A stretch of 50,577 nucleotides of DNA, taken from Phycisphaerales bacterium (GTDB lineage Bacteria > Planctomycetota > Phycisphaerae > Phycisphaerales > SM1A02). The stretch spans positions 1 to 50,577 of the forward strand of contig JAQWTL010000039.1 in NCBI GenBank assembly GCA_029242715.1. The letters run 5' to 3'. Shown here piece by piece: positions 16,118 through 24,358 of this stretch; position 1 is the stretch's first letter, and each line of letters starts with the position of its first letter. The notes below the pieces were generated by a model, which saw nothing but the letters and a program-made list of their open reading frames with translations, did no database searches and was not told where the DNA came from. The position numbers and the translations under genes were made by a program.

Positions 16118-17341
16118 ATGCCAGTGATGTCATCCATCTACAAGCCCAGCCAGCACCCTGCTTCAAAGGGCATATCGTCATGGCGATCAGGCTTCAGCCT
16201 CGTTGAGATGCTGGTGACCATCTCCATCATCGGCCTGTTGGTAGGGCTGACGCTTACCGCGTTGTCCGGCGTAGGCGGCAGCGAGCAGATTCTTAAATCA
16301 CGTAATAACCTCCGCCAGATCCATACCTGGATTCAGAACTACGCGAATAATCACAAGGACAGGGTGGTTCCCAGCCAGTTCGATTACTTGGATGAGAACG
16401 GTACGGAGATCGGTGAGATCGCATCCGCGACTGGCTACATTCCCCTCTCGGATTCGGAGTTGAACTGGGTTGAATCAAACAACCTCTTCGGCACGGTCGG
16501 TGATCCCAGAGTCGATCTGGTGTCCCAGGGGACATGGGCGGACATCCTCTGGGTCGAGACAAACCTGGCCGATGACATCGCGATTACGGATATTCCATTG
16601 CTTTCTCCTTCTGGAGGAGCCATGCCGGGCGTATCGAACGTCATGTTGTCCTACAGGTACCGCGCACCTGACAGGCATGTGTATGACTACGACAAGAATT
16701 TCAACCGCCATCCACTTCGCTCATTTGCACCTAATACCCACAACTTCCCACGCTACACGTCCAGTGGTGGCGAGGTAGATGTTGATTACACGACGCTGGG
16801 TGCGCCGGGTGCGAACGGCCCTATGGGCCTGCCCAAGCCATTTGGCGGCGGCGCCTGGGAAAAGGGTTTGCCAGGTTTCTTTGCAGCGAACAATTTCTTT
16901 GATGCTCGTTCTCAGCGGGATCAGAGTGGGGACCTCCAGGGTTCGACAGTTGATCGATATGTCACGCATGGACAATTGATTTCACCATCCAGTTCGATGT
17001 ACCTGGTGGATTCATTTGCAGGTTTGACCATCGGCGGCAATCCCAATGACGAGGAAGCAACTGCTCGAGCATTTGCTATCCAGGATTTCGACAATGTTGC
17101 CATCCTTAATGATGGGCGGGAATCCGTTCGATTGGATGGTGATGCGACTCAGGAAGTCGACCTGCGATACGGCGGCGGAGAAGGTTGCCTGATGCTTTTC
17201 CTGGACGGTCACGTGGACATGATCAGTCGTTTCAGCGGGCTTCGGCAGCTCCAGGGCGGCGAGGGTGTCTCCGAAAACAGAGGAATCCGCGTCACGGACC
17301 TTGATCGCCGAAAGAGCCAGGTCAATACCAGCGGCCCCTGA
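16118..17341 (+). CDS. Prepilin-type N-terminal cleavage/methylation protein
   Basis: A 407-residue pseudopilin-like protein. A basic leader ends in WRSG|FSLVEML, the prepilin peptidase site with the conserved Phe and Glu5, followed by a hydrophobic helix (TISIIGLLVGLTLTALSG). The remaining 340 residues form a large globular domain ending with LMLFLDGHVDMISR, the D-G-H segment typical of planctomycete prepilin-like proteins related to the H-X9-DG family (here the His position is not conserved). Likely displayed by a type IV pilus or type II secretion-like machine; the pil genes at 37.7-43 kb could supply the assembly apparatus. Function unknown. Confidence 0.82.
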   Translation: MPVMSSIYKPSQHPASKGISSWRSGFSLVEMLVTISIIGLLVGLTLTALSGVGGSEQILKSRNNLRQIHTWIQNYANNHKDRVVPSQFDYLDENGTEIGEIASATGYIPLSDSELNWVESNNLFGTVGDPRVDLVSQGTWADILWVETNLADDIAITDIPLLSPSGGAMPGVSNVMLSYRYRAPDRHVYDYDKNFNRHPLRSFAPNTHNFPRYTSSGGEVDVDYTTLGAPGANGPMGLPKPFGGGAWEKGLPGFFAANNFFDARSQRDQSGDLQGSTVDRYVTHGQLISPSSSMYLVDSFAGLTIGGNPNDEEATARAFAIQDFDNVAILNDGRESVRLDGDATQEVDLRYGGGEGCLMLFLDGHVDMISRFSGLRQLQGGEGVSENRGIRVTDLDRRKSQVNTSGP

Positions 17342-17429
17342 ACGGGAGGCTGCCAGCGGTCTTTTCAGGGTCCCATAGCGTTCTTTGCCCCTTGGCAGGC
17401 ATATGAAGGGCTATCAACCTCCCAGCACC

Positions 17430-17457
17430 TTGAAAGGGTCGGCTGGAGCGTTACAAT
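17430..17457 (+). promoter_or_regulatory. Strong sigma70-type promoter before the tRNA-Thr/tuf cluster
   Basis: TTGAAA (17430-17435), 16 bases, TACAAT (17452-17457): five of six matches in each box. It is the best promoter in the window and the only one visible ahead of tRNA-Thr. Its predicted start (about 17464) coincides with the first base of a terminator hairpin, which is unusual. Confidence 0.5.
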
Positions 17458-17464
17458 CTCCATT

Positions 17465-17489
17465 CCGCCTCATATCCGAGGCGGTTTTT
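17465..17489 (+). terminator. Rho-independent terminator (or 5' stem-loop)
   Basis: CCGCCTC, six-base loop, GAGGCGG and then TTTTT: a perfect 7-bp GC-rich stem with a T-run. It could end the prepilin transcript (stop at 17341), or form at the very 5' end of RNA from the promoter that abuts it. Confidence 0.75.
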
Positions 17490-17536
17490 ATTCGGTGCCG
17501 GGGTGAGCCTTCGGCATTCGATGAGGGAAATGAGTC

Positions 17537-17608
17537 GCCACCGTAGCTCAGTGGTAGAGCACACCCTTGGTAAGGGTGAGGTCACGGGTTCAAGTCCCGT
17601 CGGTGGCT
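17537..17608 (+). tRNA. tRNA-Thr (anticodon GGT)
   Basis: A complete cloverleaf: acceptor GCCACCG (17537-17543) pairs with CGGTGGC (17601-17607), D-arm GCTC/GAGC, anticodon stem CACCC/GGGTG with loop TTGGTAA giving anticodon GGT (17569-17571), T-arm ACGGG/CCCGT with loop TTCAAGT, discriminator T. CCA is not encoded. It precedes tuf, as tRNA-Thr does in many bacteria. Confidence 0.96.
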
Positions 17609-17795
17609 TGTGGGACAGATGGCATGGACGGTCCGTGCTGATGTCCAAGGGGACGGGTTTCATTGGAGATCCGGCCCGCAGGTTCGACGCCTCGAGAGGG
17701 TCGTCGTTCAGTTCTGAAGATGAATCCGGTTCTGGAATTGGTCTGGAATTGGAAATGGCGACAGCCGCAATTGGCGATACACGGAGACAACACCG

Positions 17796-18992
17796 ATGGC
17801 CAAGGAAACCTTTAACCGAACAAAGCCGCACGTCAACGTGGGCACCATCGGACACATCGATCATGGCAAGACGACCTTGACGGCAGCAATCACTGCACGC
17901 CAGTCAGGTAAGGGTCTCGGTTCTGCCAAGGCATTTGATGAGATCGATAATGCCCCTGAGGAGAAGGCGCGTGGTATCACCATCGCCACCAGTCACCAGG
18001 AGTACGAGACGGAGAACCGTCACTATGCTCACGTGGACTGCCCCGGTCACGCTGACTATGTGAAGAACATGATTACTGGTGCTGCCCAGATGGACGGCGC
18101 CATTCTCGTCGTGGCCGCAACGGACGGCCCCATGCCTCAGACACGTGAACACATCCTGCTTGGTCGCCAGGTCGGCGTCCCCCGCATGGTCGTGTTCATG
18201 AACAAGGTCGACATGGTTGATGACGAAGAGCTGCTCGAGCTCGTCGAGATGGAAGTTCGTGAACTTCTGTCCAAGTACGACTTCCCCGGCGACGATATCC
18301 CGGTCGTTCGTGGCTCCGCCCTGAAGGCCCTGGAGTCTGAAGGCAAGGATGATGATGCATGCAAGGCCATCGATGAACTGATGGACGCTCTTGACAGTTA
18401 CATCCCCGAGCCAGTGCGTGAGACCGACAAGGACTTCCTGATGTCCGTCGAGGATGTCTTCTCGATCAAGGGTCGTGGTACGGTCGTTACCGGTCGTATC
18501 GAGCGTGGCCTGGTTGAGGTTGGCAAGGAAGTCGAGATCGTCGGCTTGTCCGAGGAGCCTCGTAAGACCACCGTCACCGGTGTCGAGATGTTCAACAAGA
18601 TCCTTGAAGACGCTCAGGCTGGTGACAACGTTGGCTGCCTGCTTCGTGGTGTTGAAAAAGAGGATGTCGAGCGTGGCCAGGTTCTGGCCAAGCCGGGCAC
18701 GATTACGCCACATACCAAGTTCGAGGCCGAGGTCTATGTTCTGACCAAGGAAGAGGGCGGTCGTCATACACCGTTCTTCACTGGTTACAAGCCACAGTTC
18801 TACTTCCGTACCACGGACGTGACTGGTGACCTCGAGCTCGTCGGTGCTGAAATGTGCATGCCTGGCGACAACATCAAGATGAAGGTCGATCTGCACGACA
18901 AGCCCATTGCCATGGAAGATGGCCTCCGTTTCGCCGTCCGTGAGGGTGGCCGCACGGTAGGTTCGGGCGTCGTAACCAAGATCCTTGAGTAG
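17796..18992 (+). CDS. tuf: Elongation factor Tu
   Basis: Delivers aminoacyl-tRNA to the ribosome. At 398 residues it has normal length, with P-loop GHIDHGKT (the usual Val is Ile), switch I ending in [12 protein letters not shown] (ITI; the HVEY segment is written HQEY), [13 protein letters not shown], and complete domains II and III with the usual end [14 protein letters not shown] 17796 is preceded by GGAG at nine bases. A 187-base leader separates it from tRNA-Thr; I recognise nothing in that leader. rpmG follows 27 bases later. Confidence 0.98.
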   Translation: MAKETFNRTKPHVNVGTIGHIDHGKTTLTAAITARQSGKGLGSAKAFDEIDNAPEEKARGITIATSHQEYETENRHYAHVDCPGHADYVKNMITGAAQMDGAILVVAATDGPMPQTREHILLGRQVGVPRMVVFMNKVDMVDDEELLELVEMEVRELLSKYDFPGDDIPVVRGSALKALESEGKDDDACKAIDELMDALDSYIPEPVRETDKDFLMSVEDVFSIKGRGTVVTGRIERGLVEVGKEVEIVGLSEEPRKTTVTGVEMFNKILEDAQAGDNVGCLLRGVEKEDVERGQVLAKPGTITPHTKFEAEVYVLTKEEGGRHTPFFTGYKPQFYFRTTDVTGDLELVGAEMCMPGDNIKMKVDLHDKPIAMEDGLRFAVREGGRTVGSGVVTKILE

Positions 18993-19019
18993 TAAGTGAA
19001 TTGACGGAGACGTAGGGTT

Positions 19020-19199
19020 ATGGCGAAGAAGGCTACAGATCGAGAGTACGTGTGGCTCCAGTGCACGGAGTGTGGTGATCTCAATTACCGCACCAGTATC
19101 CGGGTGAAGGGCGGCATCGACGAGAAGGTCAAGGCCGGATTCAAGAAGTTCAGCCCACGCCTTCGAAAGCACACGCTGCACAAGATCAAGAGAAAGTGA
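19020..19199 (+). CDS. rpmG: 50S ribosomal protein L33
   Basis: A 59-residue ribosomal protein: MAKKATDREYVWLQCTECGD, then NYRTSIR and the closing KFSPRLRKHTLHKIKRK. The first zinc-ribbon half CTEC is intact, but the second CxxC of zinc-binding L33 (usually CPRCRKHT) reads SPRLRKHT, so zinc binding through four cysteines is not possible. The gene is too short for a common length cutoff. Its place between tuf and tRNA-Trp-secE-nusG is widely conserved. Confidence 0.95.
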   Translation: MAKKATDREYVWLQCTECGDLNYRTSIRVKGGIDEKVKAGFKKFSPRLRKHTLHKIKRK

Positions 19200-19210
19200 C
19201 AACCGTCGCC

Positions 19211-19238
19211 CGTGGCTCCACCCTTGGGTGGAGCCGCG
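19211..19238 (+). promoter_or_regulatory. Stable hairpin between rpmG and tRNA-Trp
   Basis: GGCTCCACCC and GGGTGGAGCC are perfect complements separated by TT; a G-C, a C-G and a G-T pair can extend the base. The apex is C-CUUG-G, a stable tetraloop type. There is no T-run after it, so it looks like a processing or mRNA-end-protecting hairpin rather than an intrinsic terminator. Confidence 0.55.
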
Positions 19239-19244
19239 AGCAGG

Positions 19245-19317
<73 letters not shown>

Positions 19318-19365
19318 TTGGACTGGACAGCCCGGCAACGCACGGGATTGTGAAGGACTTTGGAA

Positions 19366-19773
19366 ATGAGTAGTAAGGGCATCTACAAGAGCGGACAGGG
19401 CTACTGGGTACGACTGATGTCAGCCATCGGTTATGGCGTCATCGTTGCACTGGGGCTTATCTGGCTCTGGAAGCAGATCGAGGCCATCGATTTCGGTATC
19501 GAGGCGACCTATGCACAGGTCATCGCGATTCTGGTCGCTGCCGCGATCTTCGGATTGCTTGGTTACTGGCTCATCGGATCCAAGCCTGGGTCGGTTGATT
19601 TCATGATCGCCACTGAGGGCGAGATGAAGAAGGTCAACTGGTCCAGCAAGGCGGAATTGACTCGATCAACCCTTGCAGTCATTGGACTCACGTTGATTGT
19701 GGCATTGTTCTGCTGGGCGGTGGATGTGATCTTCGCATTGCTCTTCACCGAGGTCGGTGTCCTCAAGTCCTGA
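19366..19773 (+). CDS. secE: Preprotein translocase subunit SecE
   Basis: Essential clamp subunit of the SecYEG channel. The 135 residues hold three membrane segments: about 17-35 (AIGYGVIVALGLIWLW), 46-68 (YAQVIAILVAAAIFGLLGYWLIG) and the conserved C-terminal one (107-128). The amphipathic helix and hinge before the last segment, TEGEMKKVNWSSKAELTRST, is the SecE signature. The extra N-terminal membrane segments are a known variation of longer SecE forms. ATG 19366 has AAGGA upstream. nusG follows after 56 bases. Confidence 0.93.
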   Translation: MSSKGIYKSGQGYWVRLMSAIGYGVIVALGLIWLWKQIEAIDFGIEATYAQVIAILVAAAIFGLLGYWLIGSKPGSVDFMIATEGEMKKVNWSSKAELTRSTLAVIGLTLIVALFCWAVDVIFALLFTEVGVLKS

Positions 19774-19783
19774 TACTTCAATC

Positions 19784-19803
19784 GGGAGGGGCGGTTCCCT
19801 CCC
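19784..19803 (+). promoter_or_regulatory. Hairpin in the secE-nusG spacer
   Basis: GGGAGGG, six bases, CCCTCCC: a perfect 7-bp stem with no T-run, ending just upstream of the nusG ribosome site GGAGG (19817-19821). It could be a pausing, attenuation or mRNA-stability element. Confidence 0.4.
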
Positions 19804-19829
19804 ATCCGCTATTCGCGGAGGAGCTTTGA

Positions 19830-20357
19830 ATGTCCGAGCAGAATCAGGTCGTGACCAATGGAGAATCCGGTGCGAGCGATGCCGACCAGGCTTCGTTCCA
19901 GGATCAGCCTGTGGAATCGGCTCCTGCCGAGACAACGCCACCAGCTCCGGAAGCCACGGAAGAGGAAGAGGCATTCGATCCTGCAGTCGACATGCCCATG
20001 TACCGCGAGGGCATGGACTGGTTCGTCCTTCGTGTTGCATCCAACAAGGAAAACTCCGTGCGTGACACGCTCCAGAAGAAGGTCCAGATTGAGGGCCTTG
20101 AGGAACGCGTCGGCCGGATCATGGTTCCCACAGAGAAGACCCGTACGCTCAAGGGTGGCAAACAGCGTATTACCGAGACCAAGCTCTACCCCGGTTACAT
20201 CTTCGTGGAGATGCGACTGGAACCCGATGGGCGTATCCCGCAGGACGTCTTCTTCCTGATCAAGGAAACCACCGGCGTGGGCGACTTCGTCGGTACGGCT
20301 GGTCGGCCGACCCCGATGTCTCCTGGCGAAGTGGAGAAGATGCTCCACGATTCCTAG
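19830..20357 (+). CDS. nusG: NusG, N-terminal (NGN) part; gene split by in-frame TAG
   Basis: NusG binds RNA polymerase through its NGN domain and couples it to Rho or the ribosome through its KOW domain. This reading frame of 175 residues has a Pro/Glu-rich acidic extension (1-55) and a full NGN domain (about 60-172, with WFVLRVASNKENSVRDTL, IMVPTEKT, LYPGYIFVEM, GVGDFVG and PTPMSPGEVEKML). It then stops at TAG (20355-20357). The KOW half continues in the same frame directly after, starting with ATG. TAG also ends fliD, rho, mnmE and tuf here, so general recoding is excluded. The split could be real, a recent mutation, or a base error. Confidence 0.9.
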   Translation: MSEQNQVVTNGESGASDADQASFQDQPVESAPAETTPPAPEATEEEEAFDPAVDMPMYREGMDWFVLRVASNKENSVRDTLQKKVQIEGLEERVGRIMVPTEKTRTLKGGKQRITETKLYPGYIFVEMRLEPDGRIPQDVFFLIKETTGVGDFVGTAGRPTPMSPGEVEKMLHDS

Positions 20358-20561
20358 ATGCCCGAGGAAGAGCCCACCGTCCGCATGGAGTTCGCTCCAG
20401 GCGACAACGTCACCATCAAGGAAGGCCCTTTCGAGAACTACGAGGGTACCGTCGACGATGTGCTGCCCGAGCGTGGCCTCGTCCGCGTCCTGGTGACGAT
20501 CTTCGGACGTCAGGCACCCGTCGAGCTCGAGTACTGGCAGATCGCCAAAGCCGAGGAATAG
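20358..20561 (+). CDS. nusG: NusG, C-terminal KOW part, separate reading frame
   Basis: A 67-residue frame starting with ATG immediately after the TAG of the NGN part, in the same phase. It contains the NusG linker end and KOW domain: EFAPGDNVTIKEGPFENYEG, then VLVTIFGRQAPVELEYWQI. The KOW motif (G-D-x-V-x-I-x-x-G-P-F-x-x-x-x-G) and the FGRxxPVEL end are intact, so selection seems to have preserved it. No Shine-Dalgarno lies at proper distance; GGAGAAG is more than 20 bases upstream, so expression would need TAG-ATG reinitiation or readthrough. Whether two separate proteins could work is unknown. Confidence 0.85.
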   Translation: MPEEEPTVRMEFAPGDNVTIKEGPFENYEGTVDDVLPERGLVRVLVTIFGRQAPVELEYWQIAKAEE

Positions 20562-20656
20562 GCCAACCAGCAGAATCCATGAAGGATGATGGACGCTGTA
20601 GTTGTGCGCGTATGGTGAGGGCGGATATCGTCCACATCACACAGGAGAGAAAACCG

Positions 20657-21616
20657 ATGCTTTCAGCACTACTTTGGACTCTTACGCTGGGTTCTAGCCA
20701 GGCAGCAATGGCCCTTCCAGTGAGTGCCGTTCAAGATGATTCTCAGGCGATTCCACCAGTCGATGTGGCACCTGCTGGCATAGGTCAGGAACCTGAGGCG
20801 GGCTTCAATACATCGCTTTCATTTGATGCTGGTTTTACCTGGCAGTTCGAAACGAACATGAATGAACCCGGGAAGTTGTCTCATGGACGTTTCCATACCG
20901 ATGGCAATGTTCGAATGGGTGTCGCCAAGAACCTGGACATCGTTGTCGGATGGCGCTACCAGTACGACCACTGGAACTTCAGTGAAACAGCCACGTGGTG
21001 GACGGACATCAATACCGTTCAACTTGATCTGGGAGCACGTTGGCGGATCGATGACCATTGGATGGTCTTTGGTGGCGGCCAGGTCATGTGGTCTGTCGAG
21101 GAACGTGGTTCCTGGAGCCGCGGCATCATCGGAGGCGGCGCTGGTGGTATCAGCTACGCCTTCTCCAAGGATCTCATCATTGGTGGTGGCGTTGGTGTTC
21201 GATCACAACTCGAAGACAGTGCGTTGATCTATCCAATCGTCATATTGGACTGGCAGATCACGGATCGGCTCAGTCTTGATACTCGGCTCACGACGGGCTG
21301 GGCGAACCAGAGCGGTGCTGAACTGGTTTATGAATTGACAGAGGATCTTGATCTGTCCTTTGCAGTGGTGTTTGATTACGAGAGATTCCGCCTTGATTCC
21401 TCTGGGCCGGTACCGGGAGGGGTCGGAACAACGGAAGCACTCCCATTGGCCTTGACGTTGACATGGGAGCCTGCGAAGGATGTCTCTGTATCCGTCTATG
21501 CAGGTGCAACGGTTTATGGCCGTATTAAGGTGACTGATCCATCCGCCAATGATGTTTTTGCGAGTACTTACGATCCAGCAGCCATCATTGGTTTCCAAGG
21601 CGCGATACGCTTCTAG
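20657..21616 (+). CDS. Outer-membrane beta-barrel protein, possibly DUF6268-like
   Basis: A 319-residue exported protein. A short signal peptide (MLSALLWTLTLGSSQAAMAL) is followed by a linker and then alternating, aromatic-flanked beta strands (for example NLDIVVGWRYQYDHW, DHWMVFGGGQVMW, LIIGGGVGVRS, LDLSFAVVFDYERF), ending with the outer-membrane signature FQGAIRF. This is the layout of planctomycete barrel proteins of unknown function. ATG 20657 follows AGGAG at nine bases; a longer in-frame start at 20579 would bury the signal peptide and is rejected. In most bacteria the L11 operon follows nusG; here this gene does. Confidence 0.75.
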   Translation: MLSALLWTLTLGSSQAAMALPVSAVQDDSQAIPPVDVAPAGIGQEPEAGFNTSLSFDAGFTWQFETNMNEPGKLSHGRFHTDGNVRMGVAKNLDIVVGWRYQYDHWNFSETATWWTDINTVQLDLGARWRIDDHWMVFGGGQVMWSVEERGSWSRGIIGGGAGGISYAFSKDLIIGGGVGVRSQLEDSALIYPIVILDWQITDRLSLDTRLTTGWANQSGAELVYELTEDLDLSFAVVFDYERFRLDSSGPVPGGVGTTEALPLALTLTWEPAKDVSVSVYAGATVYGRIKVTDPSANDVFASTYDPAAIIGFQGAIRF

Positions 21617-21647
21617 ATGAAATGCGGTTGAAGGAGCGAGTGCGGCC

Positions 21648-22625
21648 ATGACCTTTTCAGACGATTGGAATCGACTTCGAAGCGAGATCGGCAAGGTCGT
21701 TGTGGGCCATGACGAGATCGTTGAAGGTGTCCTGACCTGTCTCTTTGCTGGCGGGCACACATTGCTTGAAGGTGTTCCTGGTCTGGGCAAGACCTTGCTC
21801 ATCAGGACACTCTCCGAGGCCATGCATCTGGATTTCTCACGCATCCAGTTCACCCCCGATCTGATGCCGGCTGATGTGACGGGGACGACGATTGTCGTCG
21901 AGGGCGATGGCGGCCGTGAATTCAAGTTCCGCAAGGGCCCGATCTTTGCCCAGATCGTTCTGGCAGATGAGATCAATCGTGCCACGCCCAAGACGCAGTC
22001 CTCACTGCTGGAAGCCATGCAGGAGAAATCCGTCACAGTGGGTGGCGAGACTCATGTGCTTGAGAAACCATTCTTCGTCATGGCGACTCAGAATCCTGTC
22101 GAGCAGGAGGGAACGTATCCGTTGCCTGAAGCTCAACTCGACCGTTTCTTCTTCAAACTTGTCGTCGGCTATTCGAGCCGTGCCGAGATGAGCGAAATCC
22201 TGAACCGTACGACTACGAATGTCGAAATTTCCGTCCAGCGTGTTCTTGATGGGCCGACGATTCTTGCTCACCAGAAAGCGGTGCGGCAGGTTGCTGTTGC
22301 TGAATCTGTTCAGGATTACGCTGTTCGATGTGTTCTGGCAACGCACCCTGGCGGAGATCTCGCGACTCCCCAGGTAGAGCGCTACTTCCGAATGGGTGCT
22401 TCTCCCCGGGCGGCACAGACGCTTGTGCTTGCGGGCAAGGTGAGTGCATTGCGGAGTGGTCGTGAACAGGTCCAAGCCGAAGACATTCGGAATGTCGTAT
22501 TGCCAGCCATGCGTCACCGGTGCATTCTCAACTTCGAGGCCGAAGCAGAAGGCATCACGACCGATCATGTACTTCAGAACATCGTGGACACTCTGCCAAC
22601 GGATGCGATGATTCCGCAGGCCTGA
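21648..22625 (+). CDS. MoxR-family AAA+ ATPase
   Basis: A 325-residue chaperone-like ATPase with Walker A EGVPGLGKT, Walker B VLADEINRATPKTQ, sensor 1 ATQNPVEQEGTYPLPEAQLDRF and the C-terminal helical lid (MGASPRAAQTLVLAGKV). MoxR proteins usually work with DUF58 and von Willebrand factor A proteins encoded next to them, in activation of metal enzymes or envelope stress. None follows here: the next gene is convergent with only two bases between stops. AAGGAG precedes ATG 21648. Confidence 0.93.
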   Translation: MTFSDDWNRLRSEIGKVVVGHDEIVEGVLTCLFAGGHTLLEGVPGLGKTLLIRTLSEAMHLDFSRIQFTPDLMPADVTGTTIVVEGDGGREFKFRKGPIFAQIVLADEINRATPKTQSSLLEAMQEKSVTVGGETHVLEKPFFVMATQNPVEQEGTYPLPEAQLDRFFFKLVVGYSSRAEMSEILNRTTTNVEISVQRVLDGPTILAHQKAVRQVAVAESVQDYAVRCVLATHPGGDLATPQVERYFRMGASPRAAQTLVLAGKVSALRSGREQVQAEDIRNVVLPAMRHRCILNFEAEAEGITTDHVLQNIVDTLPTDAMIPQA

Positions 22626-22627
22626 TC

Positions 22628-24358
22628 TCAGCGTGAGCTTCCAGCACGTTTCAAGGTCGGCTTGTCATTCTGGTCCCAGGCAATTGGGTCCAGGTAGACA
22701 GGTTCTGGTGCAACTCTCCACGGAACGCATGGCGCTGCCATGGTCTCGAAGTTGGCATTATCTGCATGTGTTCGCATGGCGGCCAGTTTCAGCGAATGTC
22801 CTTTGGAAGGCAGCCATGAATCAGGCAGAATGATCGTTGCAAGCCAGCGATCATCTTGTCTTCGGACGTCAACCAGTGGCTGCTTGCTTGATGTGGACTG
22901 GTATTGGCGCCATCCGGCATGTGGCGTGATGCTGATGCTGTTCTGTGGCCAGGATGAACCTCTGTCAGATCGAGCCAGGAAGAGGGTTACCGCTTCAATT
23001 CCAATCATGTCGCTTGGCGCCTTCATGTTCTCGGGAAGTGACTTGATGGCCTTGTCCTGCTCCAAATCAGGCATTCCCATGCACTCGATGTAAACCTCCC
23101 ATTGCCCATTGCGACGCCTGGTCTGCAGCCATGTTGCGCGATCAGAGTCAGCTTGCGGAATCGTTTGGCTTCGGGATTCCGCCAGTGTCATTGACGGGAT
23201 GAAGGGTCCAAGGAGTGGTCCAGGGGGGATCATTGGCATTACATCATCGCCAAATGCCAATCTGAGGACATGTTGTCGAACAATGACATTGAGGATATCC
23301 ATGCGTGAGTAGGGATCAGCTGCTGTAACTCCTTGCCTCTGAACTCTTGTTGAGGTGACCCTCCCCGGATCGAGACGAAGGCCGATGGGCACATCATTTG
23401 TGTTACTCCATATGAACTCCACGAGTACTGGTTGTTGATCGGGATTGGCAAGCTGCAGGCGTATATCCGGACCAAAGGGTTGTTCGACCCATGTGAATTG
23501 GCTGATCTGGTCATCAGCCCAGGACAAGGCGGCTTTGACAATTTCATCATCGTTGATGGAATCATCCATGAGTAATCGAAGCAAGTTTTCGATACTGGAA
23601 GGACTCGTGATCCAGGCGGCAATCCGGATGTCACCATCCATGCAGTTCTGGGTCAGAAGATCACGACATCTCGCTGCAACACCGCGGCTCGTTTGAGCAA
23701 GCCGTTGCATTGCCACTCGCCAAAGACCACTGACCTGCCGTGCGGCAAGTCTTTGAATAATTGAGTCAAAGGGCAGAGGCGGGGGCTCCAGGCCACGACG
23801 TTCTGCAACCAATTCCCATCGCCACCAGTCCAAGGGATTGTGCAACGCAGGCAGATCCGGGGCAACCGTCGCATCAAGAATACCGTCCTTGACTTCATCG
23901 CCAACACGCATCGCAGGCATGCCTTCTGGGAGATCCACCCAGCGAAGCTGCAGATTTGAACGCCCAAGTCGTAGAGTGCCACTGCCATCGGCGGGAAGTT
24001 CAACCAACAGGCACGGTCCGAACGTCGAGAGCTTTGAGCCATCGGTATTGAACCGGTCATCAGGTTCAACGGATCGTATCCATACAGTACGCCTGTCACT
24101 TCCCCAGGAGGGAACCGAGCTATCGGGCATGGGCTCGATCCAGCCAATATGGCCAACGAGTTCCGGCGATCGGCCATCATCCATGATGAGATCAACCATC
24201 ACGCGATCAGGCCACGGCTGCCCAGTTTCATCAGTTCCAATACGGCACATCAGTACACCGTCACGCATCGCGACGGCATCCGTACTCAAGAAACGCATGT
24301 CGGAGGGGCTCACTTCAGCCAGTGAGCATGCTGCTATCGCCAGAAGCAAGCCATTCAT
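22628..24358 (-). CDS. Secreted protein of unknown function
   Basis: A 576-residue protein with a short signal peptide (MNGLLLAIAACSLA). I recognise no family. The N-terminal third looks beta-rich with FLSTDAVAMRDGVLMCRIG; the middle is helical (QRLAARQVSGLWRVAMQRLA, SPSSIENLLRLLMDD) and may be repeat-like; the C-terminal third is again beta-rich (WEVYIECMGMPDLEQ, RQDDRWLATIILPDSWLP), resembling carbohydrate-binding or CBM9-like sandwiches, but this is only an impression. Its ATG overlaps the gmk stop by ATGA, so it is translated together with gmk. The MoxR gene converges on it. Confidence 0.7.
   Translation of the reverse strand: MNGLLLAIAACSLAEVSPSDMRFLSTDAVAMRDGVLMCRIGTDETGQPWPDRVMVDLIMDDGRSPELVGHIGWIEPMPDSSVPSWGSDRRTVWIRSVEPDDRFNTDGSKLSTFGPCLLVELPADGSGTLRLGRSNLQLRWVDLPEGMPAMRVGDEVKDGILDATVAPDLPALHNPLDWWRWELVAERRGLEPPPLPFDSIIQRLAARQVSGLWRVAMQRLAQTSRGVAARCRDLLTQNCMDGDIRIAAWITSPSSIENLLRLLMDDSINDDEIVKAALSWADDQISQFTWVEQPFGPDIRLQLANPDQQPVLVEFIWSNTNDVPIGLRLDPGRVTSTRVQRQGVTAADPYSRMDILNVIVRQHVLRLAFGDDVMPMIPPGPLLGPFIPSMTLAESRSQTIPQADSDRATWLQTRRRNGQWEVYIECMGMPDLEQDKAIKSLPENMKAPSDMIGIEAVTLFLARSDRGSSWPQNSISITPHAGWRQYQSTSSKQPLVDVRRQDDRWLATIILPDSWLPSKGHSLKLAAMRTHADNANFETMAAPCVPWRVAPEPVYLDPIAWDQNDKPTLKRAGSSR

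Noticed and set aside
17503-17880. An open frame running through tRNA-Thr into tuf
   Set aside because: Its RSSVVEHTLGKGEVTGSSPV-type stretch is a translated tRNA, and it overlaps the real tuf start.
20579-20656. A longer start for the beta-barrel protein
   Set aside because: It would put 26 charged residues ahead of the signal peptide, and the AGGAG is placed for ATG 20657.
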